A stretch of 64,000 nucleotides of DNA from Todiramphus chloris collaris. Lineage: Eukaryota > Chordata > Aves > Coraciiformes > Alcedinidae. The notes under the pieces are model-generated. The model was not told the origin of the DNA. It made no database searches and saw only the letters and a list, made by a program, of their open reading frames with translations. Positions 1 through 14,100 of the stretch are shown piece by piece. The translations under genes were made by a program, and so were the position numbers. Each line of letters starts with the position of its first letter. Position 1 is the stretch's first letter. The stretch lies in the NCBI GenBank assembly GCA_025345505.1, contig JANVCC010000027.1:1766140-1830139 (forward strand), read 5' to 3'.

Positions 1-3000
1 TGAGGCAGCTGAGGGAGTGAGTTGGCAGATCTGAGGGGAGGTGGTGGAAAGCCGCTGAGGACGGTGGTTTCTGCTGGGAAGGGAAAATGTCTTCAGAGTC
101 TAATCCTCATCCTGAGCTCGCATAGGATGAGAAACATCTGTCACGGGAGCTGGTAACATCACTGTGTGGTTATTCGGGTGAAGCAAAAGTGAAAATGAGG
201 AAGCAGGTAGCGTAGAGGGTTGTAGGCTTGGGAGGAAGGCGAGGAGTCTGCAGTGTACTGGGGAGAGCCGGAATTTTCCCTGTGCTATGGGGGAAGTGAC
301 TTTTAAATGAAGAGGGCCAGAAGGTGCTTCTGAAGAGCTGCTGTCAGAAACTGCGGCCGTGCTGGAAGGGAGCATGTTGAAGAATGAAAGTGTGTTCTTT
401 GAGATGCAGCTTGGTGGAGAGATGATTTTACTGGTAGAATGCTTTTAAAACTGAATTTGCATTAACACTTTGCATAAGCTCTCGTTTGAAAAGCCTGACC
501 TTGTGAGAAGCAGTGGGGTGTGTGCGCTGAAAACCAAAAGCACTATGGTGCTCCCGGATAAACTGGGTTTTCTGACATGTATTTTTAAGTCAAAAAGAGC
601 TGTTACTTAGCCAAAGCATTGAGGATTTGGAGGGAACAGATCAGGCGCAAAGGATGGAAATTTATCCCGGTTTAAGTGAGCTCTTCGAGATACTGTTAGT
701 TTTTTGTTAGCTGGCATTAAAGCAACAGGATTTGTCAAGTTTCTCATACTTGTGAGTGACCTGGGAGGGTAAATCTGAGATTAAAAGCTGTGAAGCTCTA
801 GCTGTGTTTATTGGTGCTGACTGAAAGTGCTGGTCTGCCTTGGCTTCTGCCGAGAGGTGCTGAGATTGTTGGTTTTCATTGGCATCATAAGAATTGTTTA
901 AGTGCGGGTCAAACTCTTTAGAAATCAGACAGTAGAAGTAGTTGAGTTTGGAAGAGGAAGACTTGATAAGTAGTTCTTTAAAGTGGATTGTGGGATTAAA
1001 ACACACACACTCTTTTTCCCTCTACTGAAAATCAACACACAGTAATTTTCAGGGGAGCTATGAATTATTGGGACTGGAGTAAAAACTTATCACTAAATTC
1101 TGAAAGCCTGAAGTGCAAATGCTGTAAGTTTGGGGTAACTGAAGGCAAAGATTTCCATGTGTTATTTAAAGGCTACTTGAAAATATTTCTTGAAGTGAGG
1201 CTTGTGTTCCTCAGGAATATTGTTTTCAGGCATCAGATGGGGTGTCTGTTGAAACAGGCTGGCAGAAGTGCTTTTGAGTGTGTTAATATTTGTGTTAGGG
1301 GGTTTTACCATCAACTTCCAGTATGTGGCAGAAATCTTGGTCGTGTTTGTGTTCAGTTTTTTTTTCTGCACTTCCTGAAGGAGAGAGGAGGAAGTAGTGA
1401 TTTTTAAGAGATGGTATCTGAGTTAAACCTGGAGAAAATTTGATGGTACAGGCTTCGGAGTGGACAATGCCAACCTTTAAACTGGGAGGACTGGTGCTGA
1501 ATAAGATAAGAACCAAGGATGCAGCTGCATCTTTATCTGGGTGAGTTGTGATGTCGGATCCAGATGGGTGTGAGGAGAGCAGAGGCCATTCCCATCTCTG
1601 GGGTGTGTAAATCTCTACAAGCAGCTTCAGACTCGAGGCTGAATTCCCCTTGACTGTCTTGAAATGAGAGTTGACTTCAGACTCCCAGAAACTGTTTCAC
1701 TGTGTGCCCTCCAAGCTGGGATCTGTCCTCCAGGACATCAGCTCCTGCTCACTTGTGTATCTTTCACCCCACAGTTTAACATGTTATCAAATAGGCTGCT
1801 TTCCTGTGGATTCCCTGACAAGGGGGTGTGGGTGTTAATTGCTGCATCACTGGTGATGCTGCTGGCAGGGAACGAAGTGCAGGGTTCAAGAAGCCAACGG
1901 GCTGCTGTGTGCACCAACAGGGTAGGGCTCAAGTATTTTTTTTATCACATCTTCATGCAGTTAAGGCTGGCACACATTTCATAACAACCAGAGGAATGCG
2001 TTTACAAATTAAGTAGCAAAGAAAACATCCTTGAGCAAACATTTGCTGGGAATGTTGTCAGTTACCTTCTGCTAGAGGAGTTGTAGCACTTTCTATTTGA
2101 GGTGATATTTACCAGAATGAGAAGTAATGGTTCTGGTTTTTTGAGGGTACAAAAGATGCTGGAGTAAATCTGACTGCTGATTAAAACATAACTCTTTTTC
2201 AAGACAAAAAAAAAAAAGCAGCAAGAATACCTGCAGAACTTAAATAGCTAATTTTTCCCACCTGATTTTTTTTAGCAGGATACTTGCTATCTGTGAAGCT
2301 TTCTCAGAACTTAATGAGTGTTTTCCAGTGGCAGTAGGGGATGGTGAAGGACAGTAAGTTAGTGTACAAGACCCTAAATGCAAGCTGAACATGTTATATT
2401 TACCACAGGCTGCCAGGACCTTTCACTATAACATCTGAGGGCTGGTGTTCTGTGACCATCAGCACCTGCTGCTTCACTTGTATTAGGGTTTTTTGTTATT
2501 GAACTTAAATACTGGTCAAAACTAATGTTTTAGTGATCAGAAATTCAACAAAAGGCATCAGCTGTGCGCTGTGTCCCTGATTAAACCAGCCTCCTAAGGT
2601 TGGTTTGGGAACACAGTGAAGAGCAGTCTAAATATTTCTGCTGTATTTTGACTACCAGAAGAATGCAGTCTTCTGTTGAAAAACGATAGCTTGGGATTTG
2701 GGATAGGAAAGCAATTGGTAGTGGAGCGAAGGCGCCGGGAAGATGCAGCCCTTGGAAGGGAGCTGGTGGAGTTGGATCACAAGGGGTTTGGATTTGCCCC
2801 CTAATCTTCCATTGCTTCTTCCTCCCTGTGACAAATGTGCAAAGAGGGCAGCTTATGTGGCATGAGCACAACAAATACTGGTGGAATGCTGCAGGATTTT
2901 CCCTGTTCTCAACCCCCCCCTTTTTTTTCTCCAGCACTTTGTAAAAGAAACACTTGAGAGCACTGAAAATCCTTAGCAATTGCTAAGGCTGCGCTCAGTG

Positions 3001-5084
3001 TTGCTTTAAGATGGCTTTTGTGTGTGTCTTTATATTATATGGAAAAATCCAAAACCCCCATCTCTTTGACTTACCCTTCTATACATGTCTGTGCTTTCCA
3101 GCTGAAAGCAGCTTCTGGTTGACTCCTCCATGTTAGGCAAGTTTGAAGGTCTTTTTTAATCTTGTTTTACTGCCACTCTTGGATATCCAAACCTACCATC
3201 ATTTAGAATCATAGAGTTGTTTTGCTTGGAAGAGACCTTTAAGGTCATCAAATCCAACCTTTCAAAAGTATGTGTCTATCGCTAGGTGGTCCTTAATGAG
3301 TGTCAGTATTTTTTTACATCCCTACTGAGCCCCAAATGAGTGTGTTCTGGGGTGCTTAGCAAGGAATGCCTAAGGAAAAGTGAGTGGTGGGGAACTTGAT
3401 ATGGTGGTTCTCATAATGCAGCAGTTTCATGGTAGGAGACGACGCTGGAAGCAGCACTTCTGGAGGACTTCTCTAGTCCTTTAAAGCTAGAACTGGTATT
3501 TCACAAAGGAATTCCTGAGCTCTGTGAGGAGATGCACCACAATGTGTAGGAGAGAGAATCGAGGAGAAGTGGAATCTTGGCACAGGTTATTTGCTGACTG
3601 CTGTGAAACAATCTCTCCATATTTTGCTCCATCAGGGCTTTGTGTCGTCAGATCTAAAGCTGTCTGACAGCTTACCTTTGCAAGTGTGAGGCTAGTGAAG
3701 TCTAAAGCTTATTTAAACCAGAATAAGAGGCTTTCAGAAGTTAATTTTGCCGACTCTTGCAGCTATTTAGTTAGGCTCTCCACTTTAAATAAAAATTACT
3801 CAGAAGCATTGGGGGTTTTTTGTTTTTTCTTGTTAGCATGAAGTAGCAGCTGTTCTTCTGAAGTGTTAAGTTTCAGACCACTGTTGATTATTGTGAAGAG
3901 CAAGTGACAGCTTTTAAGAGATGATCTTAATGCAAATTATTTTATGGGCTGGAGTCATGAGCATTTGCCACTGAAATGGTGGCCAAGTGACTTGATTCAA
4001 AAGCTGAAAATCATCCTTTTGAGGCAGCGTGTCCTCAGCTGTGTTGATTCAAGTCTGAGGAAAGGAAAATAGTATGTTGAGGGTGGGGGTTGTTTGCAGT
4101 AGCTTTGAGTGGGCTTTGAAAAAAGCAAAAGCCTTTAAATAGATTACAAAATTAGATTGCTACCTTTGTATCTTCAACCTCATGATGCAAGGTGGCAGTT
4201 CCCTCCTGTGCTCTGTGTTAACCTCTGACTGGGTGTTTAGCAAACCTACCCCTAGTTATTTTCTACAAAAGAAAATAAATCTAAATAACAGGCTTTTTTT
4301 TCTGTTAGAAGTAAATAGAATCACTCATCTCAATGAAGTCTCTGACAGTGTTTCCAGGCATAGATACTTACGGGTCATTTAGGAAGGAGGAAGTTGGATT
4401 TAAACAGTAACGAGACAAACAATGGTTTGGAGAGGAAATTTCAAGTAGACTTAAAATATCCCGTCTGCATGTGTGCTCTTAACTTCTTGATGTAGATCCC
4501 CTTCAGATGTGCCTGTCGGAGGAATGATTGTTTACTGGCAATAACTTTCCACTTCCTTTCTGGTTCTTTTGTGTCCGTCCTCCCAGGATTTGACACACTC
4601 AAGAGTGGTATAAAGCTAGATGTTCTCAAGGCCGTTTTCCCTTTCCTTCCAAGGCCGGATTATATTTTTATAACATATCAAACACTAAAGCTGGTATGAA
4701 CCAAGCTGTGGTTTGCTCTGCCAAAGCTGGAAAGTTCCTGCAACTTGAAGGAGACTTAAATCAGCCGGAGCCAAGGGAGCTGGATTTCAAGGGATGTGAT
4801 ATGTAGCAATTTCTGGGGTGAGCTGCAGTAGCATTTCCATTTAATACTTGAGGAAACTCAAGGTTTAAACAGGTTTGAGGAAAACTTCAGAATCTAAGGG
4901 TGCCTGCTCTTGGTGCTGTTATCTTAGGATGCTGTTGGAGTGCTGCTATTTCTGTTGTAGTGCTCCTCTATTTAAGCTGCACAACAGCTAAAGAGGGTTG
5001 GAACTGATACAGGAGTAATGACCCCGTTTGGATGCAAGGGCTGATCCACTTAAATGTCTTCTCCCCACTCTTCCCACGCCACAG
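1..5084 (+). other. WDFY1: WDFY1 intron 1 (3' part)
   Basis: No exon for the expected N-terminal 46 residues is seen here, and there is no CpG island, so promoter and exon 1 should lie further left. The acceptor is a pyrimidine-rich stretch ending CACAG at 5084. Contents: an old CR1 fragment near 3205, an A-run at 2206-2217, and otherwise unique sequence. Short open frames here show no recognisable protein. Confidence 0.8.
3205..3300 (-). mobile_element. CR1 fragment, old, antisense
   Basis: Starts AGAATCATAGAG and continues into TTGGAAGAGACCTTTAAGGTCATC and AATCCAACC, the reverse complement of a CR1 3' end. It is divergent and short; the right edge is uncertain. Confidence 0.7.
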
Positions 5085-5152
5085 AACAATACGAGTATGG
5101 CTGAAGAGAGACAGTGGACAATACTGGCCCAGCATCTACCACACCATGTCAT
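5085..5152 (+). CDS. WDFY1: WDFY1 coding exon 2
   Basis: The first base completes Arg46, then 22 codons ([20 protein letters not shown]...) and the first base of Ser69. It carries the end of WD repeat 1 (IRVW closing strand). Acceptor CACAG, donor GTAAGT. The family-typical [10 protein letters not shown] stretch is intact. Confidence 0.95.
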
Positions 5153-8100
5153 GTAAGTACAGTGCTGGAGGTGGTAAGTGATGGCCGAGCATGGTGTGGG
5201 TTGTGTGCCCGTGGTGCTGTGGGGTGGAATTTCTTCTTCCTGTTTGGAGAGGAACTTGGGTTTGGGAACTTTTCAATCTGAAGCAAGCGGTGTGGTGGGT
5301 GAGATCTTGGACAGTGTTTTGTCCAAGGCAGGAGGCAAGTCCTTCACTGAGTGAAGCACTGTGTGAATCTGCAGCTGTGGATGTCTCAAATGCTGTCAAA
5401 TAACTTGTCTGCTGAATAACTGACCTTCTCAAACCACCATCTGAAAGTTCAGACATAGGAATAGTCTCTATATTATAGTCCTTATATATATATTCTATAT
5501 GTAGTGTTTGGAATGACAATTTCTGCAGTAATTTTAATCTAAATATTAAAGAAAGACCCAAGAGGTGGACTCCTTGGCGTTCTGTGTCTTTTCAACTGCA
5601 GGCTGAGTAGCCTAGGGTCTAAATTGGAAATGCCAACTGTAATTTTTTTTTTCTCCCTTTAATAGTTGGTCTGAATTACAGTGGTTGTTCCATTTATTGA
5701 TTTTCTAAATAGACTCTTCAGATTGTGCTCTAAAAAGGCTGATATAAAATAAAGTTTGCCTGTAGGTAATTCTAGCGGATGGACTTGCCCTTTTGGAATC
5801 TGACCACTGTAATATTTATTCCATGCTGTCCTATCTGGCTTTAAATGTCTCAAAACACTTTCAAGGCCACATTTCATTCAAGGCCACTTCAGAGGGTCTT
5901 GAAGAAGGTATTAGTATAGAGCACCGTGTCCCGCTCATCCTTGTAATTTGAAGGTCTTGAGGGCATCCTTCAGTGAAATCTGTTTGAAATTTTCATTAGG
6001 CCACATGGTCTGTGTGGGCTAATTTCCATCAAGCCACTTAATCTTAAACAGCTTTTGGGTTGGTTTTAATGGTTCATGTGTATCCTGGTACCTCTATTTC
6101 AATAACTAATGTGTTTGCTGCTTTTTTTGACAGCACCATGTTCAGCCATGGCTTACCATCATGACAGCAGACGAATATTTGTAGGGCAGGACAATGGAGC
6201 TATCATGGTAAGCTGCTGTGACCCTAGGTTTGAATTCCTTAGATGGTCTGTGAGCACCAAGTGTTGCTGGCAGCTGATAACTCCTTTTCTTTCCCTTCTG
6301 GTTGAACTTCCTGGCAGTCGAGTTGAGATGTAGGTGGGAGGGCTGCAAAGGTACAAGTGTCCTTCTAGCTAGGTGGGAGCCAGCTAACCTTGAGAAGTTA
6401 CTGAGCTGTTAGTGTAGCAGGGTTGGTTTCTTTTCCTTCTGGGAAGTCTTCCTTCTGTCTTCTTTCAATACTCTTGCTCTAATCACTCTCCTGGAGAGCA
6501 GATACATGTGGCAGAACAGAAAGTGGGTCTGTGTTCTTCCCTTCTTTTGCTTGGCAAAGGAGGGCAATCTTATGACTCTCAGATGCTTTAATAGTTTCAC
6601 TATGAAAAGTAGGTCAAAATAAGAACTGCCCTTTAAGGAGCTGGGATCCTGAAAGAGTGTAATAAATGGTGGTTCTGCTTTTAACTGCTGTGACTAGCCT
6701 AAGCAGGGCTACATAGAACAGTGAGTCTGGTGATCACTGCTTGAAATTGTAAGCTGAGACTTAAAATTTTTCATCAAAACCTAAATCCTAGGATCCCAGG
6801 TTGGAAGGGACCACAAGGATCATCTGGTCCATCCAACCTTTCTTGGCCATAGCATGGTCCCTCTGGATCAAAGAGAATATTCTTAGTTGAATCTGTCCCT
6901 TATGAGGTCTCAGATACTTAAATCCTAAATGCTACCAAGCACAGTTTTGTTTTGTCCCCACTGGTGACAAATGAGACCTTATTTGTCCTGATAATCTCCC
7001 TTACTGCTCCCTGTTGGAAATGCAGTTCCCCAGTAACCTCAATTTCCAGTTTAGTGACAGTGTGCTGTGCTCCAGCCTGAGAAGCTTCCAGTTTTTACTG
7101 ACATGTAATTGCTGCCATGTGAATTTGGGGCCTGTGAGGTGACTCCTGTATTTTTTGGGTATCTGTTGCTGATGTCACTGTGGTATCTTTTCTAACAGTT
7201 CTGTTTTCCTTTCAGGAGTTTCATATTTCAGAGGACTTCAATAAGATGAACTTTGTGAAGACCTATCCAGGTAAGCTCTTACCCAGTGTCTGCACTGAAC
7301 CTGTGTACAGGGAAGGCATCTAAAGTGCTTGGAGAACTGCAACTGTCACAGATGAGTTGGATCCAAGTAATCTGACCTTCTAGTTGTCACTTAGTTGGGG
7401 ATAACTGCCATCAGGTAAATGTTCAGTGATTGAGTAATCCTCAGCCAGCCAAGTCTGAGTTGCAGTTGTTAACATTGTCAGCCTTTGAGTGTAACAGCCA
7501 GAACTAATGAGCTCAGATTTTTGCTCTTCAAGTGGAGTAGTTACTCATGGATGTTAGAGGAAGAGCTTTCTAGAAGTGCCTTTGTACGTGCCATTTCCAT
7601 CCTTTCTGTCACCGCTGGCCTTGGTGAAGATAAGAGCTCTTTCCTTGTCTTTAGGATATTTATTAGGAGAGCAGAAGAGATTAAAAAGATCTTATTTTTT
7701 CAGCAGATGGGGCATAGGGAACGTTCTAATGTATATGGAGATGCTACTGTCAGATTTGTCTGCACATCCTCGAGAAATACACAACTTGATTGCTGGCTAA
7801 AATTGGAATATTAATGTGAGAGGCCTGAAGGGGACTCCTAAAGACTGCAGATTCTGTAGCAAAACAAAGTGCAGTTTGTCTTATGACTCCCTGACACCAA
7901 TAGAAGCGATGTTCTTGCTTAGGAGAAAAAGACCTTGTTTTTAAAGCAACAAAACCCCCCTTTATCCTTAGGAAGATGACTTGACAAGTCGCGCATAGGA
8001 AGCACTTGCATCTAGGGGGGCTGGGGGAGCTTCTTACTAATGCTCATGTAACTTCTTGCTTGCTGGTGGTGTTCTAAAAGCTGGGTGGGAGTTGTTTGCT

Positions 8101-11100
8101 GTCAGAGGTAGGGGATGGACTAGATAGCCTTCGAGGTGCTTAAAAGAAGGAATCTGGGGACAGGAGAAGAGGTGCTTAAAGCACTTAAGGCTTTTAGATT
8201 TATTTCATTACTCCCCAGAAGTGCTGGCCTAACTAGCTGAGGGTTTTCCTGCCCCTTAGCCAGAGCATCCTGGGGATTTGGGCTGAACTCAGCTTCTCTC
8301 TTTCTGGGAGAAAGGTGAAAATGAACTGACTGACTGGTTCACTGGAGCCAGGCAGAAGGCACATACCCAACAGAACAATGCTGAGCTTTGATTCATCCCA
8401 GAGGCGAGTAAAATGCCATGATCAAAAATGTCTCCCTGGGGCATTGCTTTAATGTCACTTTCACCCTGTGCATCTCTGAATTAGAGCATAAGAACACATC
8501 ACTTGGATTTTTAGGAAAAACTAGCCAGAATCTCTCTTCCCACAGCTCATCAGAATCGGGTGTCTGCAATCACTTTCTGCCTGACGTCGGAGTGGGTTAT
8601 CAGCACTGGTCATGACAAGTGTGTCAGCTGGATGTGTACCAGGAGTGGGAGCATGCTGGGGAGACACTACTTCACCTCTTGGGCTTCATGTCTACAGTAT
8701 CCTTCAAAAGCTGATGGCTGCCTTGAAACTGGGAGAGATTTTGTTCTTAGAGCTCCATTTGTTCCCTGCTTTTCATGTAAAAAGCCAGAGTGAAATCACT
8801 TGCAAGTCTGCAAACTCTTGTTCTAATTAGATCTTTAATAGCTTTATTTGTTAGCTGCTGTTTGGTAGTAGAATGGGATGTTGTGACCTCGAGTTACAGA
8901 AATTGCAGTGTGTTCTAGCTCCTAATTTTGAGATGGTGTTTGGCTGTAGCATCTTGTGGAAGTGACTAGTAACTGTATAGCCTGGCCAGGGCAAGTCATG
9001 TTTCTCAACAGATATCAGAGTGCTTTTGAGTCCTGGAGCATAAAACACCATGAAAGCCCTTTGGATTGCTCTAATTCTTATGCCTTTGCTCATGTTTAGC
9101 TTTTCTATCTTTAAGCTACAGGGTACAGTGAAACTTTATTCATTGCTAGTAGTAATTTGTATGTGTGCAGTTGGTTCAGCAAATGGATTTTAATTGCAGC
9201 GTTCTTGGAGCTCCAAAGATGCTGAGGGGCCTGGAGCATCTCTGTGTCCAGCAAAGGGTGAGAGCCCTGGGGCTGTTCAGCTGGAGAAGAGCAGCCTGAA
9301 AGGGGAGCTGAGCAATGCTGAGCGAGAGCTAAAGGGCCCCTGGGGGGCAAGAGGATGGGGCCAGACTCTTGTCAGTGGTGCCAGTGACAGGACAAGGGGC
9401 AATGGGCAGAAACTGGAACCCAGGAGGTTCCATGTGACAGGGATGATAAACTTCTTTGGTGTGAGGGTGTTGGAGCCTGGCCCAGGCTACCCAGAGAGGC
9501 TCTGGAGTCTGCTCTGCTCTGGAGTGATTCCCAACCTGGCTGAACACTGTGCTGCTGGGCCCCCTCCTCTGGGTAACCCTGCTGGATGGAGCAGGGGGGT
9601 GGCACCAGATCATCTCCAGAGGGCCCTTCCAACACTCACCATGCTGGGATTCTGTGATTTGTAGCTTAAACTCTGATTGTCCCTTCAGCTGTTGGTACTT
9701 CAGGGCACAGGTACTTCAGGCTTAGGTTTACTTAAGTTGCTCTGAGTCTCCCTATTTGAGTTCAGTGGGTGCTATTGCTTACATTAGTGCAAATAATGCA
9801 ACAATTTTATTATGAACACAGAGGATGACCTTTTCCATCGAGATAAAAATAAATTTCCACTGACAACGATGGCCTTTGAAAAGGCTTTCTGATTGATCCT
9901 GCCTTTGGACTGATGTTTGGAAGTTCAGGCTTCCTGGTGCGTGTACCAGGTGCTTGGTCTCCCTGTCAGGAGGTGTCTTAGGAGTTATTTGTTAATGAAC
10001 CTACGCGTAAGCCTCTGAAAAACACAGCCCAGTGCCTGTTCCTTACTGGGTTAGCGTGGATGATGATGCTGCCCCGAACTGCCAGGTTGGAGAAAGGATC
10101 CTATCTTCAGTGACTTAGTGGGTTTGTTGAGAGCAAATTGTTTATCTCAAGATGCTGAAGGTTTCAGAGATTTCAGAAAGTCAAATGGCAAACTCTCTGC
10201 TTTTTCACTTCTGGTGGTGGGCTTTGTGGTGTGCTGACTTTGGAAAGTTGGTCTTTTCTGTTGGTTGGAGTAGGCTGCTTTGCTCCTTGTGCTTTTGTGT
10301 GGCTCCAGGACAGGCAAGTCTGTCATACCCAGCTCTTGGGTTACGTGATGTCACCTGTACGGGTTTCTTGTAGCTCTTGCTTATATCCTGAGTAGCAGAA
10401 GTTTTCTGAAGGTGGCAGACGATCTAGTCCCATCCAGTTTGACAGGCTTTAGTTCTTGGAGACAGTGGTTACGCACTGACAGCAACAGTCTCAGAACTGC
10501 AATGTGATCGTTTTGCCAGACAACTGAGAGTTTAAGGAGCAGATACCTGGTAAGACTGAAAGCCACCCAGTGTCCAGAGAGATGCTCCTAATAGTAGCTC
10601 TGCACTGCAGCAAGTAGGCTGAGGAGTTCTGGCGTCTCTCGTAGAAAATCACAAGTGCATTCTGTAAATACCTGCTAGAAATGGTGTAAATCTGCTTGGC
10701 TTGCCTTAAACTAGGGGATGGGTTCTCTCATGGGTTCTCCAGTGGCTTGCTAAAACTTTTCTCCCTTACTTTCCATACTGAATTACTTGCACGTGTAGGG
10801 AAGTGTGAGGAGAAGAGGAATGAAAACAGTTTAACTCTTAGGGTCTCCAGCCCTGTTAGTAGTTAGGTAAATATTTGTCTGGCACATTAAAATGCTCTTT
10901 TCCAGTCAGTGTGGTCTCTGTAGCTGGCAGCTGTGCTGTTACAGTCCCAGAAAACACTCTTAAAAGCAAATGAGGCTTCTCCTTGACCGATGTTCAGGTA
11001 CGATCATGAAACTCGGCACGCATTTGTCGGTGACTATTCTGGACAGATCATCCTCCTGAAGCTTGAGCAGAATACGTGCTCAGTTATCACAACACTCAAA

Positions 11101-14100
11101 GGGCATGAAGGTAAGACAGCTCTTCCTCTTGATTCCACTTGACCCAGATCTGTAAATTGGGATGAGACGTTTGGTTGTGTATCTACCACTTAAGGACAGA
11201 CAACTAGTGTGGGGTAGCTGCTACCAAAAGCTGTTCAAAGCTGTGCGTTTGAGTCTCTCTGAAAGAACAGACGTGGTCTTGCTGAGGGGAAATCTTAGCC
11301 TTGTAGTTACTGACAGGTACTTTTATTACAGGTACAGAAAGGTAAACCTTCTGCAGTGAATTAAAGACAAGTTCTCCACTAGATGGCCACCTTTAGAAAC
11401 TTTAGTCTCCTAAACATTGAAAAGAGAAGGGAATGTTTTCCTGTGTTTTTTCAGGAGACCTTCCAGTACTAGAAAAAAAAACACTTTATTCTTCCCAATG
11501 CAGACTCTTCTGTTCTGATCAGTCTTTGAGACCCTAGTTCAGTTTCCTATGTTTAGCTGAAGCTACGAAGCAATCTGAAGAGCCTCTTAGAATCAAAACA
11601 GTCTAGTCCAGAGCTAATCTCTCATACTGGGTAGTACAGTTGAAGTCCTGATAGCAAATGAAGAGACAAATAGAATGTAACATGATATGGAGCCATTGCC
11701 TGCTGTAATGAGCAGGGCAAGAACGCAAATTGCAGAACAAAGTGTAATTTAATACGTTGAGAGAGAAACAAGACTTACTGCCCACTTACCTGGGGGCTAC
11801 TGGCAACTTTGAAATCAGCTGACTGCTTTGGGTAGGGGTGAATTACTGGGTCATGAGTCTCTAGTATACAAGATGATTAAATTAGGAAGGCAGAAACAAG
11901 TTTTCCTTCAATTGGTGTAATAGTAGCTACTTTATCTTTTTTTTGGCTTGAAGCAAAACAGGTCATGCGTAACCTTTTTCCTCCACAGTATTTGTGTAAT
12001 ATTCTCCAGGGCTGGTCACTCTAGATGTAAATGGCATTCGGTTCTGCAAGGGCAGCTGAGTTTACTGCTAGACTTCAAAAGCCTGACTTCATCTTGTTTC
12101 CTATCTAGCTCTTGCCTTGCAAGCAAGCGGTCTGGGCTTTGCAGTTTAAATAGTTTTAGAGCTTGTCCTTCAACAGTCAGCTTCCAGAAGTCTCTGTCTT
12201 TACCAGCCTGCTCTGTGTGGTACTGGGAGAAGACTCAAGCTGCTTTCTATGGTGCAGATGCTCATTGTTCTTAGATAATTATTCCCAAATGTGTCACACT
12301 GAAAACAGCAAAGCTCTGAAGGAGGCAGGAGAAACCTCTTGCCTCAGAGCTGGAGAGGACTGGATTGTGCTGTCATAACCATTCATCTCTCTTTCAGACT
12401 AGGCTTTGGGTGACAACTGAGCAAGTGTTGCTGTGCTTGGCAAGTTCTCATACTTTGTCAAAGATCATGTAGCAGGCTTCTGACTCTTCAACTACCTCAA
12501 TAAAAGGGCAGAAAGCTGGTCACTCGAGCCTTCTGGCTCATGTTTTCCATCTAACAGGTCTTCTCAGGGATGTTTTGTTCTGTTGTCCAACACCCTGCGT
12601 CTCTAGCAGGACTGGATCTTCCCATTCCTTGCTGTCTTTTGCCTTCAGGCTTTTAATATCCACTGCTGCGCTATGGGAGCACTTTGGGTTTCACTTCAAT
12701 GAGCATTGTTGTTCTGGGGACTGACTCCCTTAGGGCTAACTGGAATGTTCTTTCCTAGGAAGTATTACTTCCCTGTGGTGGGATCCTGTTCAACGCCTGC
12801 TCTTCTCGGGTGCCTCTGACCACAGCATTATCATGTGGGACATCGGTGGAAGGAAGGGACGGACGCTGCTGCTTCAGGGACATCAGTATGTAATGGTGTC
12901 TTGGGTTTTCCTGCATCTTCTCTAATGAATAGAGTCCAGAGGAGACTAAATAGCATGGCAAGATATTTGAGTCTTTGAGTAATGGAGACAATAACTTTTT
13001 GCAGAACTCTGAGGACATTCAGGGGAAAGGAGGATAATCAGCACTACATTATTGATAAATCTACTTTTTTTGCTCATGTTTGATACTTCTAAACCATGGG
13101 TAATGAGAATGTAACAGACATGTAGGTTATAGAAAGAGGTGGGTAACAACCCCAAACCATCTTCTGTGGACTTTATGTAGAAGTTGCAGGCCTCTCTACT
13201 GTGAATACTTCCCTGAGGTTGCCTGTGGGGCTGAGGTTAGAAACTTGATGTCTAAGCGTGTTTGCGTACATGTGTAGAAAAAGCTTCAAGATGTTCCTGT
13301 TCTCTGACTATCAGTGAGGTGATAAACTGCCTAAATTACAGGGGTGGTCTCTCGGCTTCAGAAAAGCATGTCACACCTCCACTGCTCTGGGGATGAGGCA
13401 GTTAGTCATCTGTATTTAATCAAGTCTTCAATTTTAGACACAACACTAGCTGCCATTTTTAAATCCAGTTTAACTCAGTCTGCCAGGCAGGTCACCACTG
13501 AAGATGTGTTCTGCTTAGAAATGCAGTGAGAGTAGAGATCTTGTTTCTGTTTAAAGATGTATTTGTATAGTGCACTCTCCTCTTGTCCAATTCCACGGAT
13601 GCCTCCATCCAGCTCTGATCAAGCCTTACCCTAGAACTCTTGTTTAGTTTTGTGGCTAAAGAGCTAAGAATGGAGTACTGGTTACAGACAAGTAACTGAA
13701 GTCAGTGACTGGGGGACTTTATCCTGCTGTTACTGCCCCATCATGTGTCCTGGTGAAGACTTGTAGCACTCAGTTTCTCTTCAGACATCACACCAAATGG
13801 GAAAGTAGGTTCTTCTGAGAAGCAGAATGGCTTGTTTAATTCAACGTAGATGCTGCAAAGCAGCCTGATGCCATTGAAGTCCTTTGCTTAGCTCCTTAGG
13901 GTAGACTTTTGTTCTGTCATGGCTTTATTTAGGATTAAGCTGTCTTACTGGTGAGTGTGAGCTTGACATAGCAGCTGCAGACTGACCCGCTGAAGTTTGT
14001 TGGCTAAAGTGGAAGCTCCCTCTGCTTCCTACCCGTACTTTGAAAAAACATTTGTTTTTTCCCGTTGTCTCAGTTTTGATAACTGTGTCTCCTTGCCAAC

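Noticed and set aside
1-5084. Search for WDFY1 exon 1
   Set aside because: No frame codes anything like the expected N-terminus ending in SEDR before a phase-2 donor, and there is no CpG island, so it must lie outside the window.
8110-8150. CR1-like 3' end in WDFY1 intron 4
   Set aside because: A short match to GGACTAGATAGCCTTCGAGG only, with no tail or upstream landmarks.
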